Position numbers and translations under genes: made by a program. Under the pieces are notes generated by a model, which did no database searches, was not told the DNA's origin, and saw only the letters and a program-made list of their open reading frames with translations. Shown here one piece after another: positions 17,002-26,866 of a stretch of 64,000 nucleotides of DNA (position 1 is the stretch's first letter; each line of letters opens with the position of its first letter). This DNA is from Halolamina pelagica (GTDB lineage: Archaea > Halobacteriota > Halobacteria > Halobacteriales > Haloferacaceae), in NCBI RefSeq assembly GCF_900115675.1, contig NZ_FOXI01000002.1, forward strand, positions 248,001-312,000. The letters run 5' to 3'.

Positions 17002-18300
17002 TTAGCCCTCCGTCGCGACCCCGTTCTCCACCGGCGACAGCGTGCGCTCGAACGTCAGTAGCCCCAGACCCAGCACCACACAGACCCCGATCAGCGACGG
17101 CCAGAGCCACGCTGCCAACCCGTAGTCGAAGAACACGCCGCCGACGAAGGAGCCGATACCGAACCCGGCACGCTTGGCGACCTCGAGCATCGACAACTGC
17201 GCCCCGCGCTCGCCGTCGCTCCCGAGCGCGCTCATCAGCGACGTGGAGATCGGCGAGTGCAACACCTCGCCGATGGTTCGGGCCACGAGATGGAGGCCGA
17301 CCAGTACGACGCCGGCAGCCAGCAGCGGATGCCGACCCGCCGCGGCCGGACCCAGATCCAGCAGGTAGACCAGCCAGACCACGAACATCGACGCCGCCCA
17401 GAAGCCGACCGAGAACAGCAGCCCACGAGTGCGCCGCCAGTCCGAGACGGCGTCGACGAGCGGTATCTGGAGCAGCACCAGCGTCAGCGGGTTGAGGACG
17501 AACAGCGTCCCGATCTCCGAGGACGACAGCCCCAACTCCGCCTCGGCGACGACGGGGACGGTGGTCTGCATCTGGGCGTACAGCACCGCGAAGCAGAGGT
17601 TCAGCGCCGCCAGGCCGAGCACGCGGCGCTTGGTGATCGCCGACCCCCAGTCGCCCACCGAGTCCCGGAGCGCAACGTCTCGCTGGCCGGCGTGGATCCG
17701 CGGCACCAGCGCGAACAGCACGACGGCGACGACCGCCGAGGTCGCGCCGTCGGCGAGGAACACGGTCACCTCCGCCCACTCGTAGAGCAGGCCGCCGACG
17801 ACGAAGCCCGTCCCGAAGCCGACGTTGTTGCCGACTTTCAACAGCGAGTAGGCGCGGTCGCGTTCGGCGCCGTCGGTGAGGTCGGCGATGTACGCCTGAC
17901 CGGCCGGGGTGTAGAGCCCGTTCGTCGCGCCCGCGAGCGCGGAGACGCCGATGAACGCCCCCGCCGGGTCGAGCGGTCCGACCGCGGCGGCGATCGCGGG
18001 GACGAACGCGTAGCCCGCCAGCGTGACGGCGTTGCCGGCCATCGCCGCCACCATCACCGGCTTGCGGCCGATCCGGTCGGCGAGGTAGCCGCCGACGGTT
18101 GTCGCGACGGCGGTGCTGACGTTCTTCACGAGCAGTCCCAACCCGACGAGCGAGAGCGCGATGCCGATCTCCAGGTGGAAGTGGATGGTCGCGAATGGAT
18201 AGACCAGCCCGGAGCCGAACACGTTCAGCAACTGGCCGGCGGCGACGACGTACACCGCGCGGTCGAAGCCTCGCACGGCGTCGAGCGAGAACCGGGGCAC
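17002..18300 (-). CDS. MFS transporter
   Basis: 432 residues from a GTG at 18298-18300, with twelve predicted transmembrane helices. The MFS signature between helices 2 and 3 is GGYLADRIGRKPVMVAAMAG (about residues 74-93). A polar central loop (RIHAGQRDVALRDSVGDWGS) separates the two halves. The helix 5-6 region PAGQAYIADLTDGAERDRAY is typical of efflux members related to drug/proton antiporters. Substrate unknown. It is divergent from the YeeE/YedE pair. Confidence 0.86.
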   Translation of the reverse strand: MPRFSLDAVRGFDRAVYVVAAGQLLNVFGSGLVYPFATIHFHLEIGIALSLVGLGLLVKNVSTAVATTVGGYLADRIGRKPVMVAAMAGNAVTLAGYAFVPAIAAAVGPLDPAGAFIGVSALAGATNGLYTPAGQAYIADLTDGAERDRAYSLLKVGNNVGFGTGFVVGGLLYEWAEVTVFLADGATSAVVAVVLFALVPRIHAGQRDVALRDSVGDWGSAITKRRVLGLAALNLCFAVLYAQMQTTVPVVAEAELGLSSSEIGTLFVLNPLTLVLLQIPLVDAVSDWRRTRGLLFSVGFWAASMFVVWLVYLLDLGPAAAGRHPLLAAGVVLVGLHLVARTIGEVLHSPISTSLMSALGSDGERGAQLSMLEVAKRAGFGIGSFVGGVFFDYGLAAWLWPSLIGVCVVLGLGLLTFERTLSPVENGVATEG

Positions 18301-18423
18301 GGCGGACCCAGAACGAGACGGGATTTATCGGTGGGGGTTCCGGCGAAGCCGATCGTGTCGGATGGAGTGTGGTTCGTCCCCCGGTGCCGGGACGTTCAAA
18401 CCCGTCGGGGACGGAGAAAACGC

Positions 18424-18903
18424 ATGGCTCTGGACTTCGCGACGCTGTTTCCCAACGGCGTCCTGCACTACCTACTCGGCGGCCTCCTGATCGGCCTCGC
18501 GACGGTCGCCATCTACCTCGGGACGGGGATCGCGGCGGGCGCGAGCACGTTCCTCGAGTCGACGCTCTCGTACGTCTCCGACCGCGAGCGCTTCCAGCAG
18601 TTCCGGTTCGTCCAGTCGCGCGACTGGCGACTCGTCTTCACGGCCGGGATCGTGCTGGGCGCCACCGCCTACACCGCACTCTCGGGCGACGACTGGTTCG
18701 TCACCGAGGTCTCGGCGACGCGGCTGTTCGTCGGCGGCGTTCTCGTCGGCGTCGGCACCCGGGTCGGGAAAGGGTGTACCTCCGGACACGGCATCTGCGG
18801 CGTCGGATCGCTCTCGGACGCGTCGCTGTTGAACGTCGCGACGTTCGTGCTCGTCGCCGCGGGCACCTCCCAACTGCTGCTGGCGATGGGGGTCCGACCA
18901 TGA
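18424..18903 (+). CDS. YeeE/YedE family sulfur transporter, first half
   Basis: 159 residues, membrane protein, the N-terminal half of a YeeE/YedE (TsuA-like) transporter thought to bring thiosulfate or related sulfur species into the cell. The key motif GKGCTSGHGICGVGSLS (about residues 117-133) holds the Cys residues that relay the sulfur compound. In many bacteria both halves are one chain; here they are split. The stop codon overlaps the start of the next gene (ATGA), so translation is coupled. A TTCAAACC box at 18395 lies 29 nt before the start. Confidence 0.88.
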   Translation: MALDFATLFPNGVLHYLLGGLLIGLATVAIYLGTGIAAGASTFLESTLSYVSDRERFQQFRFVQSRDWRLVFTAGIVLGATAYTALSGDDWFVTEVSATRLFVGGVLVGVGTRVGKGCTSGHGICGVGSLSDASLLNVATFVLVAAGTSQLLLAMGVRP

Positions 18904-19358
18904 GCGGGAACGGGCACGCAGACGACGGCGGCGGCCGGCACCCACTGTTCATGCCGCTGGTGTTCGTCGGCGGCCTCGTCTTCGGCGCCGGCCTCGCCGT
19001 CTCGCGGATGGCCCGCCCCGAGGTCGTGCTCGACTTCCTCCAGTTCGAGGACTTCGGCCTGCTGTTCGTGATGGGCGGGGCGGCGCTGGTGGCCGGGCCC
19101 GTCTTCCACCTCGCGACCCGGAGCGGGAAGCGTGCGCCGCTGACCGAGCGTGTGTACGAACTGCGGCGAAAAACGTTGGACAGCAACGTGCTACTGGGCG
19201 GGGTCGTCTTCGGCGTCGGCTGGGGGATCTCGGGGATCTGTCCCGGCGCCGCCTACGCCAGCGTCGGGATCGGGAACTGGCCCATCCTCGCGGGGATCGC
19301 GGGCATGTTCGTCGGCGCCTACGGACAGGGGATCGCCCGGGACCGGTTCAGCGACTGA
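18900..19358 (+). CDS. YeeE/YedE family sulfur transporter, second half
   Basis: 152 residues with four hydrophobic helices. After a short polar, Gly/His-rich N-terminus comes the YeeE pattern VFVGGLVFGAGLAVSRMARP. The second sulfur-relay motif GISGICPGAAYASVG is at about residues 114-128. It shares an ATGA overlap with the upstream half and presumably forms a heterodimer with it. The role is thiosulfate/sulfide-equivalent uptake (inferred from the family). Confidence 0.88.
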   Translation: MSGNGHADDGGGRHPLFMPLVFVGGLVFGAGLAVSRMARPEVVLDFLQFEDFGLLFVMGGAALVAGPVFHLATRSGKRAPLTERVYELRRKTLDSNVLLGGVVFGVGWGISGICPGAAYASVGIGNWPILAGIAGMFVGAYGQGIARDRFSD

Positions 19359-19739
19359 CTACTCCGGGAGTACGTCCTGCACGATCTCGATCCCGTCCTC
19401 GACGGCCGCCATCGTCACGTCCTCGTCGCGCTCGACCGAGAACAGACAGCCCCGCTTGGGACCGTCGGCGACCCGGACGACCCACGAGCGCTCGAACGTG
19501 CGGACGACGGCCTCGAGACTGCCCAGCTCGAACGACTCCTCGACGGTCGGCGCGTCGAGCTGGTGGACGATGCTGTTGTCCACGAACGACCTGACCGCCT
19601 CCTCGGTGTACTGGTCCGCAACGTCCGCCCGGAGGGAGTGGTCGATCCCCGTGCCGTCGTAGACGATCACCCCCCGGAGCGCGGTGCCGAGCCGGTCCGC
19701 GAGCGCGGTGTGGATCGGCTCGGCGTCGAGTTCGCTCAT
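19359..19739 (-). CDS. haloarchaeal conserved protein, unknown function
   Basis: From ATG 19737-19739 the product has 126 residues, soluble and acidic, predicted alpha/beta (TALRGVIVYDG, RSWVVRVADGPKRGCLFSVE, VEDGIEIVQDVL). It resembles a family of haloarchaea-restricted small proteins (possibly DUF7522). No catalytic motif is visible. A longer frame upstream would cross the promoter of the divergent TPP gene. Convergent with the YeeE gene: its stop codon begins on the base after that of the transporter. Confidence 0.62.
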   Translation of the reverse strand: MSELDAEPIHTALADRLGTALRGVIVYDGTGIDHSLRADVADQYTEEAVRSFVDNSIVHQLDAPTVEESFELGSLEAVVRTFERSWVVRVADGPKRGCLFSVERDEDVTMAAVEDGIEIVQDVLPE

Positions 19740-19818
19740 GGGGGACCACTCCAGCGCGGGCCGCAAAAAACTGCGGTCGGAGAAAGAACTACGGTGGTTC
19801 ACGCGTCCCGTAAGACGT

Positions 19819-21396
19819 ATGAACAGACTGACTGGTGGCGAGGCCGTCGTCGCACAGCTCGAGCGCGAGGGCGTCGACGTGGCCTTCGGCATCCCGGGCG
19901 TGCACACGCTGGAGATCTACGACGCGCTGCTCGACAGCGGGATCGACCACGTCACGACCCGACACGAGCAGGGGGCGGGGTTCGCGGCCGACGGCTACGC
20001 CCGGGCGACCGGCCGGGTCGGCGTCTGCCTCGTGATCACGGGACCGGGGCTGACGAACGTCGCGACAGCGGTGGGCCAGGCCTACTCCGACTCCTCGCCG
20101 ATGCTGGTGATCTCGACGACGAACGCGACGAACGAGGCGGGCCGGGGGAAGGGCCACCTCCACGAACTCAAGGACCAGCAGGGCGTGATGGCCTCCGTCG
20201 CCGCCGAGAGCTACCACGTCGACCGCGTCGCCGACGTGCCCGGAACGATCGCCGACGCGTTCGAGCACCTGCAGACTGACCGTCCTCGCCCCGTCCACGT
20301 CCAGATCCCGACTGACGTGCTCGAGCGCGCGGAACCGGTCGAACTGATCGACGGGGAGGCCGCCGCCCCACCGGGGCCGGACACCGAGCGCGTCGAGGAG
20401 GCGGTCGGGATGCTCGCCGACGCGGAGCGACCCCTGCTCGTCGTCGGCGGCGGAACCGTCGACGCCGCAGAGACGGTGCGATCGTTCGTCGACGAGACGG
20501 AGATCCCGGTGATCACGACCGCGGCCGGCAAGGGCGTCGTCCCCGCCGGCCACGACTGCTGTGTCGCGACGGCGCTCGGCCACGACCCGGCCGACGAATT
20601 CGTCGCCACACGCGACCTCGTGCTCGCGGCCGGGACCGAACTCAGCGCACAGGACAGCGCCGACACGCCGTTCCCCGACGAGTTGATCCACGTCGACATC
20701 GACCCAACGAACTTCGGAAACAACCACGAGACAGCACTGGGGATCGTCGGCGACGCGGGAACGACGCTGGCTGCGATCCACGAGCGCGCGAGCGAGCGGG
20801 GGTTGCGCTTCGACGGGCCGAGGGAGGCCGCCGACGCCGGGCCCGAACCGCTCTCGGTCGACGCGGCCGACGACCGACATCACCTGCTCGCGGTGCTCCG
20901 GGAGGCGCTCGACGACGACGCGGTGGTGGTCAACGACATGACGAAGGTCAGCTACGCCGCGCGGACGCGGTTCCCGACCGGCGCGCCGCGGTCGTTCCTC
21001 TTCCCCCGTGGGTTCGGCACGCTGGGGTTCAGCCCGCCCGTCGCCTTCGGGGCCGCGATCGGGAGCGATCGACAGGTGGTCTCGCTGGTCGGCGACGGCG
21101 GGTTCCTGTTCACGGTCGGCGACCTCGCGACCGCCGTACAGTACGACCTCGGCGTGCCGATCGTCCTCTGCAACGACGACTCCTACGACATCCTGGAGGA
21201 CGTGCAGCGCCGGGACTACGGTCGGACGATGGCCACCGACATCGAGAACCCCGACTTCGTCGAGTTGGCCGAGAGCTTCGGGGCGGCCGCGCGCCGGATC
21301 GAGTTCGGGGCCGTCGCCGACGAACTGCCCGGCGCGCTGTCGGCGGCGTTCGACCGCGACCGACCGACGCTGATCGAGATCCCCGTCGAGTTCTGA
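19819..21396 (+). CDS. thiamine pyrophosphate-dependent enzyme (acetolactate synthase-like)
   Basis: 525 residues with the three-domain layout of the acetolactate synthase/benzoylformate decarboxylase superfamily. The PYR domain has the catalytic Glu in TTRHEQGAGFAADGYARATG. The central Rossmann-like domain contains VVGGGTVDAAE and TTAAGKGVVPAGH. The PP domain has the Mg-TPP motif GDGGFLFTVGDLATAVQYDL with a downstream ND. No FAD-linked small subunit gene is adjacent, so true IlvB function is unlikely; decarboxylation of a 2-oxo acid is more probable. Substrate unknown. Confidence 0.85.
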   Translation: MNRLTGGEAVVAQLEREGVDVAFGIPGVHTLEIYDALLDSGIDHVTTRHEQGAGFAADGYARATGRVGVCLVITGPGLTNVATAVGQAYSDSSPMLVISTTNATNEAGRGKGHLHELKDQQGVMASVAAESYHVDRVADVPGTIADAFEHLQTDRPRPVHVQIPTDVLERAEPVELIDGEAAAPPGPDTERVEEAVGMLADAERPLLVVGGGTVDAAETVRSFVDETEIPVITTAAGKGVVPAGHDCCVATALGHDPADEFVATRDLVLAAGTELSAQDSADTPFPDELIHVDIDPTNFGNNHETALGIVGDAGTTLAAIHERASERGLRFDGPREAADAGPEPLSVDAADDRHHLLAVLREALDDDAVVVNDMTKVSYAARTRFPTGAPRSFLFPRGFGTLGFSPPVAFGAAIGSDRQVVSLVGDGGFLFTVGDLATAVQYDLGVPIVLCNDDSYDILEDVQRRDYGRTMATDIENPDFVELAESFGAAARRIEFGAVADELPGALSAAFDRDRPTLIEIPVEF

Positions 21397-21430
21397 CAAC
21401 GCTCAAGAGCCCCCGGCCACACCACCACCC

Positions 21431-23209
21431 ATGCGACTGCAGGAGTACTGGGGCGTCGGCCCGAAGACGGCCGACCTGCTCGAAGCCGAACTGGGCGTCG
21501 AGCGCGCCGTGCGCGCCGTCGAGTCCGCCGACGTTGGGACGCTGGTCGACGCCGGCCTCTCGCGGGGGCGGGCGACCCGGATCCTCCGGCGGGCCACGGG
21601 CGCGGCCGGGCTGGACACGCTGGGCACCGGCGACGCCCGGGACGTGTACGGCGACCTGTTGGAACTGGCCGCACGGGACGCGCTGACCGACGGCGCCGCC
21701 GACCGGATCCGCGTGCTCACGCCGCTGTCGAGCCGGTCGGCCGCCGCGGACCGGCTCGACCGCATCCACGCCGCCCGCGAGGTCTGGTCTGGGCTGGACG
21801 ACGACGGCCGTGAGTCCGTCGTCGCGACGTTCGAGCGCTACGACGAGGCCGGCGCGGGTCGCCGCGCGGCGGTGGACGCGGCACTCGACCTCCGCGAGGT
21901 GGGGGCGAGCGATGGCGGCCCGTTCGAGCGCCTCGCCGACCTCGACGCCGACGCGCTCGAGGACGCCGTCGACGCGCTGGGCGCCGTGCAGGGCGAGTTC
22001 GGCGCCGGGGGCGACGACGAACCGCTCTCGGTCGGTGAGGGCGCCGACGACCAGCTCGACCGACTCCGGACTCAACTCACAGCCGCCCGGCGGCTCGACG
22101 ACGCCGCGCTGGACGTGCTGGAGACCGTCCGCGGGCAGGGCGTGCGCTCGCTGGAGGAGTTCCAGAGCGCCGTGATCTCCTACGTCGCCGAGGAGACCGG
22201 CGTCACCCCCAGCGAGGTCAGGGCGGTCGCGCCCGACGAGGCCCGCGACGAGACTGACTTCGTCTCGGCGACGCTGCGTGCGCTGGTGGCGGACCTGGAG
22301 GGCCAGGTCGCCGACCGCGAGGCCGTCGTCGCCGGCGAACTTCGGGAGACGCTCGACACCGCGGGCGGGGAGATCGAGGCCGCCGTCGACGCGGTCGACG
22401 AACTCGCCTTCGATCTCTCGCTCGCCCGGTTCGCGGCGAAACACGACCTCACCCGGCCGACGCTCGTCCCGGACGGGCTGGCGGTCCGCGAGGCGCGGAA
22501 CCTCTTCATCGACGGCGAGACCCAGCCGGTCAGCTACGGCGTCGGCGACCACTCGGTGTCGGGTGGCGCCCGCGCCGCCGACCCGCCCTCGGGCGACCGC
22601 GTGGCAGTTCTGACAGGTGCGAACTCCGGCGGGAAGACGACGCTGCTGGAGACGCTCTGTGGGGTCGCGCTGTTGGCGTCGATGGGGCTGCCAGTCCCGG
22701 CCGAGGAGGCCCAGGTCGGCCGGTTCGACGCGATCGTGTTTCACCGCCGCCACGCCTCGTTCAACGCGGGCGTGCTGGAGTCGACGCTGCGCTCGGTCGT
22801 CCCGCCCCTCACCGGCGAGGGGCGCGCGCTGATGCTCGTCGACGAGTTCGAGGCGATCACGGAACCGGGGCGGGCCGCCGACCTGCTGAACGGGTTGGTG
22901 GACCTGACCGTCGACCGCGGCGCGCTGGGCGTGTTCGTCACCCACCTCGCCGAGGACCTCGCGCCCCTGCCCGACACCGCCCGCATCGACGGCATCTTCG
23001 CCGAGGGGCTGACCGACGATCTCGACCTGCGCGTCGACTACCAGCCACGGTTCGGGACGGTCGGGCGCTCGACCCCGGAGTTCATCGTCTCGCGGCTGGT
23101 CGCGAACGCGAGCGACCGCGACGAGCGCGCGGCGTTCCGCTCGATCGCGGCCGCAGTGGGGGAGGAGGCGGTGCAGCGGACGCTCTCGGACGCCGAGTGG
23201 CAGGGCTGA
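21431..23209 (+). CDS. MutS-family ATPase with N-terminal helix-hairpin-helix (MutS5-like)
   Basis: 592 residues. Residues 1-55 look like a helix-hairpin-helix DNA-binding element ([16 protein letters not shown]). Residues 60-370 are helical and match the lever/clamp regions of MutS-type proteins. The ABC-type ATPase follows: [19 protein letters not shown] (Walker A, near residue 395), [40 protein letters not shown] (Walker B) and [12 protein letters not shown]. The mismatch-recognition domain of MutS1 and the Smr domain of MutS2 are absent. The role is probably DNA structure processing (inference). Confidence 0.82.
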   Translation: MRLQEYWGVGPKTADLLEAELGVERAVRAVESADVGTLVDAGLSRGRATRILRRATGAAGLDTLGTGDARDVYGDLLELAARDALTDGAADRIRVLTPLSSRSAAADRLDRIHAAREVWSGLDDDGRESVVATFERYDEAGAGRRAAVDAALDLREVGASDGGPFERLADLDADALEDAVDALGAVQGEFGAGGDDEPLSVGEGADDQLDRLRTQLTAARRLDDAALDVLETVRGQGVRSLEEFQSAVISYVAEETGVTPSEVRAVAPDEARDETDFVSATLRALVADLEGQVADREAVVAGELRETLDTAGGEIEAAVDAVDELAFDLSLARFAAKHDLTRPTLVPDGLAVREARNLFIDGETQPVSYGVGDHSVSGGARAADPPSGDRVAVLTGANSGGKTTLLETLCGVALLASMGLPVPAEEAQVGRFDAIVFHRRHASFNAGVLESTLRSVVPPLTGEGRALMLVDEFEAITEPGRAADLLNGLVDLTVDRGALGVFVTHLAEDLAPLPDTARIDGIFAEGLTDDLDLRVDYQPRFGTVGRSTPEFIVSRLVANASDRDERAAFRSIAAAVGEEAVQRTLSDAEWQG

Positions 23210-23316
23210 CGTTTCGAGATTCGAAACCCCGCCCCGTTCTGGCCGCATCGACGTGGATACTGCCCGAGGTCCCCGAGCCGAGAGATTCAAGGTCGTGCCC
23301 ATCGCTCTCTCGACTG

Positions 23317-24240
23317 ATGCGTCAGGACCACCTCGTCGCCGCGGGCCAACTCTCGCGGGCGGACGTCGAGCGGGTGCTCGACCGCGCCGCCGAGTTCGAC
23401 GCCGCGCTGGCAACGGGCGACCCGCTCCCGGCCCGGTACCCCGAGACGGTGCTCGCGCTGTGTTTCTACGAACCGAGCACGCGAACCAAGATGTCCTTCG
23501 AGACCGCGATGAAGCGCCTCGGCGGCGACGTCGTCGACATGGGCGGCGTCGACGCCTCCTCGGTGAAGAAGGGCGAGAGCCTCGCCGACACCGTCCGGGT
23601 GATCCAGGGGTACGCCGACGGGATCGTGCTCCGCCACCCTCGGGAGGGCGCCGCCCGGATGGCCTCGGAGTTCGTCGACGTGCCCGTCGTCAACGCGGGC
23701 GACGGCGCGGGCCAGCACCCGAGTCAGACCCTGCTCGACCTCTACACCATCCGCGAGGCCGCGGGGCTGGACGATCTCACCATCGGCATCGTCGGCGACC
23801 TGAAGTACGGCCGGACGGTCCACTCGCTGGCGACCGCCCTGACGGAGTTCGACGCCCACATGCACTTCGTCAGCCCCGAGTCGCTCCGCCTGCCGCGCTC
23901 GGTCCGGTTCGACCTCCACGAGGCCGGCGCGCAGGTGCGGGAGCACACCGAACTCGACGAGGTGCTCCCCGAACTCGACGTGCTCTACGTCACCCGGATC
24001 CAGCGCGAGCGCTTCCCCGACGAGGACGAGTACGAGAAAGTCGCCGGACAGTTCCAGATCGACGCCGAGACGCTCGCGGCCGCCGGCGACGACCTGACGG
24101 TGATGCACCCGCTGCCCCGCGTCGACGAGATCGACCCGGAGATCGACGACACCGACGACGCGAACTACTTCGAGCAGGCCCACAACGGCGTCCCGGTCCG
24201 GATGGCGCTGCTCGACCTCCTGCTCTCGAACCATGAGTGA
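23317..24240 (+). CDS. pyrB: aspartate carbamoyltransferase, catalytic subunit
   Basis: 307 residues from ATG 23317. It catalyses carbamoyl phosphate plus aspartate to carbamoyl aspartate in pyrimidine synthesis. Signature sites: the carbamoyl-phosphate loop [20 protein letters not shown], the 80s loop [25 protein letters not shown], and [10 protein letters not shown] near the C-terminus. The gene overlaps pyrI by 8 bp, so the enzyme is the allosteric catalytic plus regulatory type. Confidence 0.97.
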   Translation: MRQDHLVAAGQLSRADVERVLDRAAEFDAALATGDPLPARYPETVLALCFYEPSTRTKMSFETAMKRLGGDVVDMGGVDASSVKKGESLADTVRVIQGYADGIVLRHPREGAARMASEFVDVPVVNAGDGAGQHPSQTLLDLYTIREAAGLDDLTIGIVGDLKYGRTVHSLATALTEFDAHMHFVSPESLRLPRSVRFDLHEAGAQVREHTELDEVLPELDVLYVTRIQRERFPDEDEYEKVAGQFQIDAETLAAAGDDLTVMHPLPRVDEIDPEIDDTDDANYFEQAHNGVPVRMALLDLLLSNHE

Positions 24241-24694
24241 CCACGAACTCCGCGTTTCGAAGATCCGCAACGGCACCGTACTCGACCACATCACCGGCGG
24301 CAGCGCGCTCCACGTGCTCGCCCTCCTAGGGATCGACGGCAGCGAGGGAACCGGCGTCAGCGTCGCGATGAACGTTCCCTCCGACCGCCTCGGCACGAAG
24401 GACGTGGTGAAAGTCGAGGAGCGCGAACTCTCCCAGGCCGAGGTCGACGTGCTCTCGCTGATCGCCCCGCGGGCGACGGTGAACATCGTCCAGGAGTACG
24501 AGGTCGTCGAGAAGAAACGCGTCGAGCGCCCGGGGTCGGTCGCGGGCGTGCTCGCCTGCCCCAACAGCAGCTGCATCACCAACGCCGACGAGCCGGTGAC
24601 CACCCGCTTCGACGTGCTCGACGACGGGCTCCGGTGTCGCTACTGCGAGGAGATCATCCGCGAGGGGATCGCCGATCACCTCGCCGTCAGCTGA
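24233..24694 (+). CDS. pyrI: aspartate carbamoyltransferase, regulatory subunit
   Basis: 153 residues. The N-terminal allosteric domain ([40 protein letters not shown]) binds nucleotide effectors. The C-terminal zinc domain carries CPNSSC and CRYC ligands that hold the catalytic trimers together. The start overlaps the end of pyrB by 8 bp, indicating translational coupling and equal stoichiometry. Confidence 0.97.
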   Translation: MSDHELRVSKIRNGTVLDHITGGSALHVLALLGIDGSEGTGVSVAMNVPSDRLGTKDVVKVEERELSQAEVDVLSLIAPRATVNIVQEYEVVEKKRVERPGSVAGVLACPNSSCITNADEPVTTRFDVLDDGLRCRYCEEIIREGIADHLAVS

Positions 24695-24706
24695 TCGGGC
24701 CGCCCG

Positions 24707-25381
24707 CTACCGGAACGACGGTCGCCACGACAGCAACGCGATCGTGACGAGAAACACCGCCGTCGACACGTCGTAGGCGTAGGTCGTCGTCGCCACCGCG
24801 ACGAACGAGCCGCCGCCGAAGGCCGCCGCCCCGACCGACGCCAGGATCGGCCACGAGCAGGAGACACAGGAGAGCAGCCCCAGCAGCCCGGATACAGCCG
24901 ACTTGGACACGTCCAGCACCGTGACGAAGACGAGGTACGTGAGCGCGAGGTAGCCGACCATCTTCGCGGGCATCAGGATGAGCCGGACGACCTCGCTTTT
25001 GAACGTGACCGCGGGCCCCCAGCCCGGGGGGAGCCAGAGCACCGAGAACCCGGCGGTGTAGTCGAACGTCGCCGGGATCCCGGGGGCGACGACGCCGCCG
25101 GTGTACGCGAGCACCGCGAGGTAGCCGAGCGCGAGTACGGCCGCGCGACGGACCGCGGTCGTGCTCGCGTCGGGCACGTCGGTCCGGTAGAACGCCCACA
25201 GCGAGACGTTGATCCAGAGCAGCCCGTACAGCGCGAAACGGGGGCTCGTGACCGCGGCGGTGTCGCCGAACAGCCAGTAGCCGGTCAGCGCCATCACCTC
25301 GACGTAGAGGACGGCGGTCCAGAGTAGGACCGTCCGCGGTTCGGGGAGGTCGTCGATCCGCGGGGTGTCGAAGGCCTGCAT
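24707..25381 (-). CDS. haloarchaeal seven-helix membrane protein next to heme O synthase (DUF7546-like)
   Basis: 224 residues from ATG 25379-25381, with about six to seven hydrophobic helices. A CVSCSW motif sits inside a predicted helix (LLGLLSCVSCSWPILASVGA), a possible metal or redox pair. It lies 2 bp downstream of the heme O synthase gene in the same operon, a placement suggesting a role in heme-copper oxidase assembly (inference). I do not recognise a characterised family; the sequence resembles a haloarchaea-only DUF. Confidence 0.72.
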   Translation of the reverse strand: MQAFDTPRIDDLPEPRTVLLWTAVLYVEVMALTGYWLFGDTAAVTSPRFALYGLLWINVSLWAFYRTDVPDASTTAVRRAAVLALGYLAVLAYTGGVVAPGIPATFDYTAGFSVLWLPPGWGPAVTFKSEVVRLILMPAKMVGYLALTYLVFVTVLDVSKSAVSGLLGLLSCVSCSWPILASVGAAAFGGGSFVAVATTTYAYDVSTAVFLVTIALLSWRPSFR

Positions 25382-25383
25382 CC

Positions 25384-26784
25384 TCAGACGAGGAGCGTGT
25401 CGAGCACGACGGCGAGCAGCACGCCGCCGAGATAGGCGTTCGAGGCGTGGAACGCGCGGAACGCCGCTTCCTCGGTGCGCTCGAAGTGGAGGCGAACGAC
25501 CGTCCAGAGGAACAGCCCCGCGAGCGCGATCCCGAACGCGACGAACAGCCAGTCGAGCCGGGCCGCGAGCGCCAGCGCCGCCGTCGCCGCGAGCGTCGCG
25601 CCGAGGTACCAGACGATGTGTCGCCGCGTCGTCGTCTCGCCGCGGACGACGGGCATCATCGGGAAGCCGCCGGCCGCGTAGTCGTCCTTGTAGGCGAGCG
25701 CGAGGTTGTAGAAGTGTGCGGGCGTCCAGAGGAACACGATCGCCGCCAGTCCGAGACCGCCCCAGCCCACCTCGCCGGTGACCGCGGCCCAGCCGATCAG
25801 GGCGGGGAGCGCGCCGGCGGCGCCGCCGATGACGGTGTTCTGGACGGTGTTGGGCTTGAGGATCAGCGTGTACACCACGCTGTAGAACGCGATGGCGGTC
25901 AGCCCCAGCACCGCCGCGAGCAGGTTGATCGAGGCGAACAGGCCGACCGAGATCGCCGCGAGTGCGAGGCCGAACGTGACGGCGTTCCGGACCGGCACCA
26001 GATCGACCGCGAGCGGGCGGTCGCTGGTGCGCTGCATCCGGCGGTCGACGTCGCGTTCGAGCACGTGGTTGAACGTCCCGGAGGCGCCGATCGCGAGCGC
26101 GCCGCCCGCGAGCGTCTTGGCGACGACCGGGACGGTGAAGTTGGGGCCGCCGGCCAGCGCCATCGCCGCCGAGGCGACGAGACAGAGCAGCCACATCAGG
26201 CGGGGCTTGGTCAGGCGGGCGTAGGCAGCCAGCTTCGCCTTCGTCCGGGGCCAGCCGGGTGCCGGGAGGTCGGGCGACGGGGAGTCGTCGACGGGACCCG
26301 GGCCGTCCGCCAAGGGGTCGGTCGGTTCGTCGTCGGGGTCGCCGGTGGCCGCCTCGAGCGCCCACGCGAGCGCCGCGAGCACGCCGCCGAAGATGACGAC
26401 GCCGATCGCGAGGTGGACGGTCGAGACGGCCGCGGTCGCCGTCACGCTGGTCGTGGCGATCACGGCGCCCAGCCCCGACTGGAGCGGGAACAGGACGAGC
26501 GCGAACAGCAGCGACGCCTTCACGCGCCGGGACTCGTCGCGACGCCACGCGATGGCGGCGGTGCCCAGGAGGAGCAAGCCGACGGCGAAGGCGGCGACGC
26601 GGTGGCCGAGGGCGAACCAGCCGTCAGCGGTGGTCGGGACGCCGAAGCCGGCCCCGCAGGCGGGCCAGCCGCGACACGCCGTGGCGGCGTCGGTTACCGC
26701 CGTGGTCGCACCGATGGCGACGAGGAGGTACACCCCCATCGCGGTCGCCGCGAGCAAGCCGGCGAACTGGCGGTCGGAACTCAC
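25384..26784 (-). CDS. ctaB: heme O synthase (CtaB) with N-terminal CtaA/COX15-like region
   Basis: 466 residues from GTG 26782-26784. Residues 1-150 have four helices and resemble the heme A synthase fold (RGWPACGAGFGVPTTADGWF; LGHRVAAFAVGLLLLG; VSTVHLAIGVVIFGG), followed by a polar linker. Residues 180-466 are a UbiA prenyltransferase: FNHVLERDVDRRMQRTSDRP is the first Asp motif, and YKDDYAAGGFPMMP the second. It farnesylates heme B to heme O for terminal oxidases. The fused layout is known in haloarchaea; whether the N-terminal part is catalytically active is unclear. A GGATAAGTAT element lies about 30 nt upstream of the start. Confidence 0.9.
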   Translation of the reverse strand: MSSDRQFAGLLAATAMGVYLLVAIGATTAVTDAATACRGWPACGAGFGVPTTADGWFALGHRVAAFAVGLLLLGTAAIAWRRDESRRVKASLLFALVLFPLQSGLGAVIATTSVTATAAVSTVHLAIGVVIFGGVLAALAWALEAATGDPDDEPTDPLADGPGPVDDSPSPDLPAPGWPRTKAKLAAYARLTKPRLMWLLCLVASAAMALAGGPNFTVPVVAKTLAGGALAIGASGTFNHVLERDVDRRMQRTSDRPLAVDLVPVRNAVTFGLALAAISVGLFASINLLAAVLGLTAIAFYSVVYTLILKPNTVQNTVIGGAAGALPALIGWAAVTGEVGWGGLGLAAIVFLWTPAHFYNLALAYKDDYAAGGFPMMPVVRGETTTRRHIVWYLGATLAATAALALAARLDWLFVAFGIALAGLFLWTVVRLHFERTEEAAFRAFHASNAYLGGVLLAVVLDTLLV

Positions 26785-26866
26785 TACGCGAAGTTGCGCC
26801 CGCCGATACTTATCCGCTTCGCGTTTGCCTCGAACGCGGGAACCGGCCGTGGGTCGGAGGGATCGC

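Noticed and set aside
21110-23413. 767-codon open frame on the minus strand
   Set aside because: Antisense to the MutS-family gene, whose Walker A and B motifs are intact. No family resemblance.
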